From: an uncultured Collinsella sp.
GTDB taxonomy: Bacteria > Actinomycetota > Coriobacteriia > Coriobacteriales > Coriobacteriaceae
DNA: 25,813 bases
Direction of reading: 5' to 3'
Assembly: GCA_958346935.1 (NCBI GenBank)
Contig: CATVTM010000024.1
Coordinates: forward strand, 1 to 25,813
The notes under the pieces are model-generated. The model had not been told where the DNA came from, made no database searches, and was given only the letters and a program-made list of their open reading frames with translations. Both the position numbers and the translations under genes were made by a program. Below, in pieces: positions 22,235 to 25,813 of this stretch (position 1 is the first letter of the stretch; every line of letters begins with the position of its first letter).

Positions 22235-22867
22235 CTACATGCCCGCGAGACCGCGGGCGGCGGTGGCGCACATAAATGCCAAGACGAGAATCACGAGCGA
22301 CCCGGCGATGTCTGCCAGCACGCCCATTACGCGGCGCTCAAACAGCCAACTCTCAAAGTGCGGGGCGACGTTGCGCCAAACACGCCACAGCAAGATGCCC
22401 ATACCGATGACGCCTGGGATATTGAGCAGTAGGATCTCGGAGCACAAAAGACCGATCAGGTTGCCGGCGGCAAAACCAGCGTCGCCCTCGCAGTATTTGC
22501 GATAAATCATGTACAACATGTACGCCACAAACGGCTGCAGGCACGCAGAGATAAACGTAACCACCATCGAGGGGTCCTGAGAAAAGACATCGGTGAGTTT
22601 ATCGACACTCGTGGCATCTTTCGAAGCCAAGAACAAGCCAATGACCACCACGGGCACCACGCCCAAGATAACCTCGACCAGAGTAAACAACTTAGCAGTC
22701 AGATCCTCGCTAGCCGTATTGAGGTGAGGCGCCCACTCAGGATGAGCATGCGCGCCAACCTTCTTGTCCTTCTCGACACGATCGACCTTTTTACCCTCGG
22801 CAACCCGACGACCAGGATCCTTGCGAGTTCCCGCCGCAGCAACCCGAGCCCGAGACTTCTTACCCAT
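22235..22867 (-). CDS. Uncharacterised multi-pass membrane protein with basic N-terminus
   Basis: A 210-residue protein I do not recognise. Residues 1-45 are highly basic (GKKSRARVAAAG and EGKKVDRVEKDKKVG). Four hydrophobic segments follow at about 62-82, 100-122, 132-158 and 180-205. The loop between helices 2 and 3 holds IYRKYCEGDAGFAAGN. The start at 22867 is chosen because an earlier ATG lacks a ribosome-binding site; a GGGGTG lies seven bases before the chosen ATG. It is followed at once by structured element copy A. The upstream gene is rubrerythrin, but element B separates them. Confidence 0.7.
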   Translation of the reverse strand: MGKKSRARVAAAGTRKDPGRRVAEGKKVDRVEKDKKVGAHAHPEWAPHLNTASEDLTAKLFTLVEVILGVVPVVVIGLFLASKDATSVDKLTDVFSQDPSMVVTFISACLQPFVAYMLYMIYRKYCEGDAGFAAGNLIGLLCSEILLLNIPGVIGMGILLWRVWRNVAPHFESWLFERRVMGVLADIAGSLVILVLAFMCATAARGLAGM

Positions 22868-22959
22868 ACAAAAACACCCCATCAGGTAGTAGATAAACTA
22901 AAAGTCGCCACCCAGTGTACCCCACCCATGAACGGTGCCGTCCCAACCAGTCCCCATAC

Positions 22960-23125
22960 AAAAACGTGCCGCCCCGATAGGGGCGGCACACAAACTTAGT
23001 TATCAGCTTTTCTGTAGCGAGCACGCAACGAACCAAAGCGGGCCGGGAGGGCCGGACTACCTTCCCTCAACGCGACCCTGCGAAGCCGTGAGCGAGGAGG
23101 GAAGGTAGTCCGGCCCTCCCGGCCC
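22960..23125 (-). repeat. Structured 3' element, copy B: long hairpin, linker and terminator
   Basis: Read on the minus strand it begins with a perfect 29 bp stem (23097-23125 with 23040-23068). A 28-nt loop contains the same core as copy A. A 50-nt linker nearly identical to copy A over its last 35 bases follows. A 10 bp terminator stem (22966-22975 with 22980-22989) and five T close it. It starts 21 bp after the rubrerythrin stop. Confidence 0.8.
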
Positions 23126-23146
23126 AGCTCACGCCAGCGCCAAGCG

Positions 23147-23686
23147 CTAGTAGTTCACCACCTGCTCCTCAAAGTACGCCTTCGGGTGGTTACACACCGG
23201 GCACACCTCAGGCGCCTCGGCACCAACGTGCAGGTGCCCGCAGTTCAGGCACTTCCACACCTTCACGCCCTCACGCTCAAACACCTCGCCCGACTCGATG
23301 CGCTCGACGAGTTTGTTGTAGCGCTCCTCGTGGGCCTTCTCGACGGCGGCGACGCCACGGAACTTCTCGGCGATCTCGACAAAGCCCTCCTCCTCGGCGG
23401 TCTTGGCGAACTCGTCGTACATCGTGGTCCACTCGTAGTTCTCGCCCGCAGCGGCGTCGCGCAGGTTGTCCAGAGTGCCCGGAACGGCGCCGTCGTGCAG
23501 ATACTTAAACCACAGCTTGGCGTGCTCGGACTCGTTGCCCGCCGTCTCGGCAAAAATATTCGAGATCTGAACGTAGCCGTCCTTTTTGGCCTTGGATGCA
23601 TAGTAGCGATACTTGGTGTGTGCCTGGGACTCACCGGCAAAAGCGGTCTCGAGGTTCTTCTTGGTTTGGGAATTCTCAAAATCCAT
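23147..23686 (-). CDS. rbr: Rubrerythrin
   Basis: A 179-residue rubrerythrin. The N-terminal ferritin-like four-helix domain carries the di-iron ligands in FAGESQAHTKY (Glu19), NESEH (Glu52, His55), a Glu-rich helix around 82-85, and VEKAHEERY (about 116-120). The C-terminal rubredoxin domain has Cys146, Cys149, Cys162 and Cys165. It reduces hydrogen peroxide in anaerobes, drawing electrons through rubredoxin-type iron. The start at 23686 follows AAGGGAAG. The upstream region holds the 9 bp direct repeat TTTGAGCGG at 23723-23731 and 23791-23799, a possible operator. It ends at structured element copy B. Confidence 0.96.
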   Translation of the reverse strand: MDFENSQTKKNLETAFAGESQAHTKYRYYASKAKKDGYVQISNIFAETAGNESEHAKLWFKYLHDGAVPGTLDNLRDAAAGENYEWTTMYDEFAKTAEEEGFVEIAEKFRGVAAVEKAHEERYNKLVERIESGEVFEREGVKVWKCLNCGHLHVGAEAPEVCPVCNHPKAYFEEQVVNY

Positions 23687-23800
23687 AGGTGTACTTCCCT
23701 TCAACGCATGCCGCCCACAGACTTTGAGCGGCCTTGTCTTTAGGATGCCCTCAAGCCGCGAATTTAAACCTTACAATCCCGTTCTTCAGATTTGAGCGGG

Positions 23801-24706
23801 CTACACACTCAACCAACGATCGTCCTCGGCTCGGCAAAAGCCCTCACGCTCCAGGTCAGCTAGAATGCCCGCGATCAAGTCGCACTCGACCGGCCCGCGA
23901 CCGGCTGCCGCTTCCATCTCGTTAACGCCCACCACGGCATCAGCAAGCGTAATCCCCGCCGGCTGCCCATCGCGCGCTGCCAACAACATACGCACGATAT
24001 GCGCGCGCTTTTGGCGGCGCGAGCCCTCAAACTTGGACTGACGACTATAGCCCGCCGACCGCCTGGACGGATTGGGCAGCGTCTTTTTAAGATACGCGCC
24101 GTAATCCAGCAACGCGTAATACCATGCGCGCGGCGTGTCGGCATCGTCTTGAGGCACGGCAAAGGGCGCAATCTCATCCGCCGCCGCACCAGGGGCCGCC
24201 GGACAGGCGGCTTGAATCAGCGGCACCAGCTCGCGATCGGGAACGGCCGGCACATCGGGAAAGAAATGATGCAAAAAGACCGTGCGCACATTGGTCTCTA
24301 GATACACGCCTGGAAGATCAAACGCAAACGAACGGATGCCCTGCGCCGTTGCCGGGCCAATGCCGGGCAGAGCGACCAAGTCACGCGTCTCACGCGGAAA
24401 CTCCCCGTCCCAGTCCTCTACAACGCGCTGAGCGGCCCCATGAAGCGCCAGAGCGCGTCGGTTGTAGCCCATGCCCTGCCAAGCGTCCAAAACATCGGAA
24501 GGCGCGGCCTGGGCAAGCGCCTGCACAGTCGGAAAACGATCGAGCCACACCGGCATGCGCGCCTCCACACGCGGCACCTGCGTTTGCTGCAGCATGACCT
24601 CAGAAAGCCAAATGATGTACGGATCGCGTGTGCGGCGCCACGGAAGGTCGCGATAACGCAGGACCCCTTCCGAACGAATCATCGAACGAAAGGGGTCCTG
24701 AATCAT
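23801..24706 (-). CDS. A/G-specific adenine glycosylase-like protein (MutY family, no Fe-S cluster)
   Basis: A 301-residue HhH-GPD glycosylase. LPWRRTRDPYIIWLSEVMLQ includes Glu36, equivalent to MutY Glu37. LPGIGPATAQGI (113-124) is the helix-hairpin-helix. At the MutY catalytic Asp138 position there is Glu137 (YLETNVRTV). The usual four-cysteine cluster loop is absent; instead the sequence reads NPSRRSAGYSRQSKFEGSRR (212-231). Cluster-less MutY homologs are known in some anaerobes, so this may be a family trait. MutY removes adenine mispaired with 8-oxoguanine; substrate identity here is less certain. AAGGAG precedes the ATG. It lies 21 bases after the Rrf2 gene, in one operon. Confidence 0.82.
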   Translation of the reverse strand: MIQDPFRSMIRSEGVLRYRDLPWRRTRDPYIIWLSEVMLQQTQVPRVEARMPVWLDRFPTVQALAQAAPSDVLDAWQGMGYNRRALALHGAAQRVVEDWDGEFPRETRDLVALPGIGPATAQGIRSFAFDLPGVYLETNVRTVFLHHFFPDVPAVPDRELVPLIQAACPAAPGAAADEIAPFAVPQDDADTPRAWYYALLDYGAYLKKTLPNPSRRSAGYSRQSKFEGSRRQKRAHIVRMLLAARDGQPAGITLADAVVGVNEMEAAAGRGPVECDLIAGILADLEREGFCRAEDDRWLSV

Positions 24707-24727
24707 GGCTATGCTCCTTATGCGGCG

Positions 24728-25213
24728 CTATTCCTCCCGGTAAGCGCACGCGCAGGTGGCGTACTCGGGAAACGCTTCGCGGTCGGCGAACTTGGGATCG
24801 ACGGCCGGGAACTGGCGGTGAGCGACGATGTCGCCGAGCGAAACGGAATCGAGGTAGTCGCGCATCAACGCCTGGGCTCCGGCCCACAGGGGATGATAGC
24901 AGCACGCGCCCATGCGCGCACAGTCACCATCGGGCGCGGTGCAATCGTTCATAACCATAGGACCCTGAACGGCCTCGACGACCTGGCGGATAGTGACGTC
25001 GTCCGGACTGACCTTGAGACGCATGCCACCGTGGACGCCACGCAGGCTCTCCACAATACCGGCCTGGACCAAACCGTGCTGAATCGAGCGGGCAAACGAA
25101 TACGGGACATTGACCTCTTCGGCAGCGGTGCGAACAGAAAGCAAACGCTCCGGATCCTCGGCAAGCATCGCCAGCATGCGAAGGGCGTAATCAGTCTTCC
25201 TCGATATGTCCAT
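24728..25213 (-). CDS. Rrf2-family regulator with cysteine cluster
   Basis: A 161-residue Rrf2 protein. The winged helix begins MDISRKTDYALRMLAMLAED and includes SFARSIQHGLVQAGIVESLR and GVHGGMRL. Cysteines at 91, 98, 104 and 105 form a C-x6-C-x5-CC cluster in the dimerisation/ligand loop, where IscR and NsrR bind an Fe-S cluster. Two more (154, 156) lie at the C-terminus. It is probably a redox or iron-sulfur sensor. The start at 25213 follows AAAGGGG; a 52-residue upstream extension lacks support. Its partner in the operon is the MutY-like glycosylase. Confidence 0.92.
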   Translation of the reverse strand: MDISRKTDYALRMLAMLAEDPERLLSVRTAAEEVNVPYSFARSIQHGLVQAGIVESLRGVHGGMRLKVSPDDVTIRQVVEAVQGPMVMNDCTAPDGDCARMGACCYHPLWAGAQALMRDYLDSVSLGDIVAHRQFPAVDPKFADREAFPEYATCACAYREE

Positions 25214-25370
25214 TTTTCCCCTTTCAAGGAATACGAACAGCTCGAACGAGCTCCGGGGCCGAGCTTGTGTCGAGACGCTAAATGACCGCAGGACATCCAA
25301 ATGGTAAATCGGATATCCACTGAGTGCCGCGCTTGGAGCGAAATGCATCAGATGCGGCCTACAGTGCAAT

Positions 25371-25401
25371 TTAGTATAACCTAACCCCCTGTCTCGTTGA
25401 A
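25371..25401 (-). promoter_or_regulatory. Promoter of the Rrf2-glycosylase operon with an overlapping inverted repeat
   Basis: On the minus strand TTCAAC (25396-25401) and TATACT (25373-25378) are 17 bases apart. TTAG-N6-CTAA (25371-25384) overlaps the -10 and could be the Rrf2 autoregulatory site. The rest of 25214-25537 has no gene; the palindrome GTTGCGCAAC lies at 25407-25416. Confidence 0.55.
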
Positions 25402-25537
25402 CAGGTGTTGCGCAACAAAGCTGTTGTTCAGACAGATAGACTTATTAGATTTTACTTGCGTTCCCGAAGGGGCGGGGATTCTGGGCGAAGATGCGCCAGG
25501 GCGATCGTTCTATCGAAACAAAGTGCATCAAACGCAA

Positions 25538-25563
25538 AAAGCCACGTCCGAAGACGTGGCTTT
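25538..25563 (-). terminator. Intrinsic terminator of tRNA-Asp
   Basis: An 11 bp stem (AAAGCCACGTC with its complement) with a 4-nt TTCG loop on the minus strand is followed by a T-run, nine bases after the tRNA 3' end. Confidence 0.92.
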
Positions 25564-25571
25564 AATTGCAT

Positions 25572-25649
<78 letters not shown>

Positions 25650-25695
25650 AGGCAGGCGTTCGCGTTTGTTTCCGCTCGCGTGCGCTGCGGGGATT

Positions 25696-25747
25696 AGTAT
25701 ACACAGAAGTCTGTCCGGCGCGCAACAACTTTTTTGAAAAATTTTTT
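25696..25747 (-). promoter_or_regulatory. tRNA-Asp promoter with A/T-tract UP-like element
   Basis: On the minus strand TTGCGC (25720-25725) and TATACT (25696-25701) are 18 bases apart. Directly upstream, 25729-25747 is made of A and T runs, typical of an UP element that raises stable RNA transcription. The remaining bases to 25813 show no gene; the window ends in the palindrome GCAACGCGTTGC. Confidence 0.65.
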
Positions 25748-25813
25748 GGGGCCATCCGGGCCTTGATTCTCATTTTCATTGCAACAGCCTCAGGACTCAG
25801 CGCAACGCGTTGC

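Noticed and set aside
25750..25813. Possible gene fragment at the right edge
   Set aside because: No start, ribosome-binding site or recognisable protein is visible in the short stretch; the terminal GCAACGCGTTGC is only a palindrome.

Overview
The window looks like chromosomal DNA of a gut Coriobacteriia member, most likely Collinsella or a close relative. This is inferred from high GC coding sequence, actinobacterial-style repair genes, a glycation-product PTS locus and many short palindromic intergenic repeats. No sequence search was possible. I see no transposase, integrase, phage gene, rRNA or CRISPR array. Almost all genes lie on the minus strand; the one clear exception is the GntR regulator at 9407-10129.

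Region 1 (1-2742) holds the 5' part of a GntR/UTRA regulator that runs off the left edge, a YitT/DUF2179 membrane protein, a 119 bp nested palindromic element and a HAD phosphatase.

Region 2 (2903-10129) is the most interesting part. It is a carbohydrate locus with a complete mannose-family PTS (fused EIIAB, EIIC, EIID), two paralogous SIS-domain proteins that resemble FrlB/Gfr-type deglycases of 6-phosphorylated Amadori products, an EamA-type DMT transporter, and a second GntR regulator divergent from the second SIS gene. The likely pathway is uptake and C6-phosphorylation of glycated amino acids such as fructoselysine or glucoselysine, cleavage to a hexose 6-phosphate plus the free amine, and possibly amine export by the DMT protein. 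A 13 bp near-palindrome (consensus ACGWMTATAACGT) recurs before the first GntR gene, the PTS operon and the DMT gene, which suggests one regulon. A different motif (GCATACAA) occurs three times between the second SIS gene and the second GntR gene.

Region 3 (10151-21801) is housekeeping: a Pat/MnaT-like GNAT acetyltransferase, a threonine-aldolase-family PLP enzyme, a PAP2 phosphatase, mfd, nth, an ABC exporter, rmuC, an unrecognised HTH protein and a small membrane protein.

Region 4 (22055-25813) holds an unknown membrane protein, rubrerythrin, an adenine-glycosylase-like enzyme without an Fe-S cluster in an operon with a cysteine-bearing Rrf2 regulator, and tRNA-Asp(GTC). Two genes here are each followed by the same roughly 165 bp element: a long perfect stem of different sequence in each copy, a conserved loop, a conserved 50-nt linker and an intrinsic terminator. 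That compensatory pattern makes it the best candidate for an undescribed structured RNA in the window.
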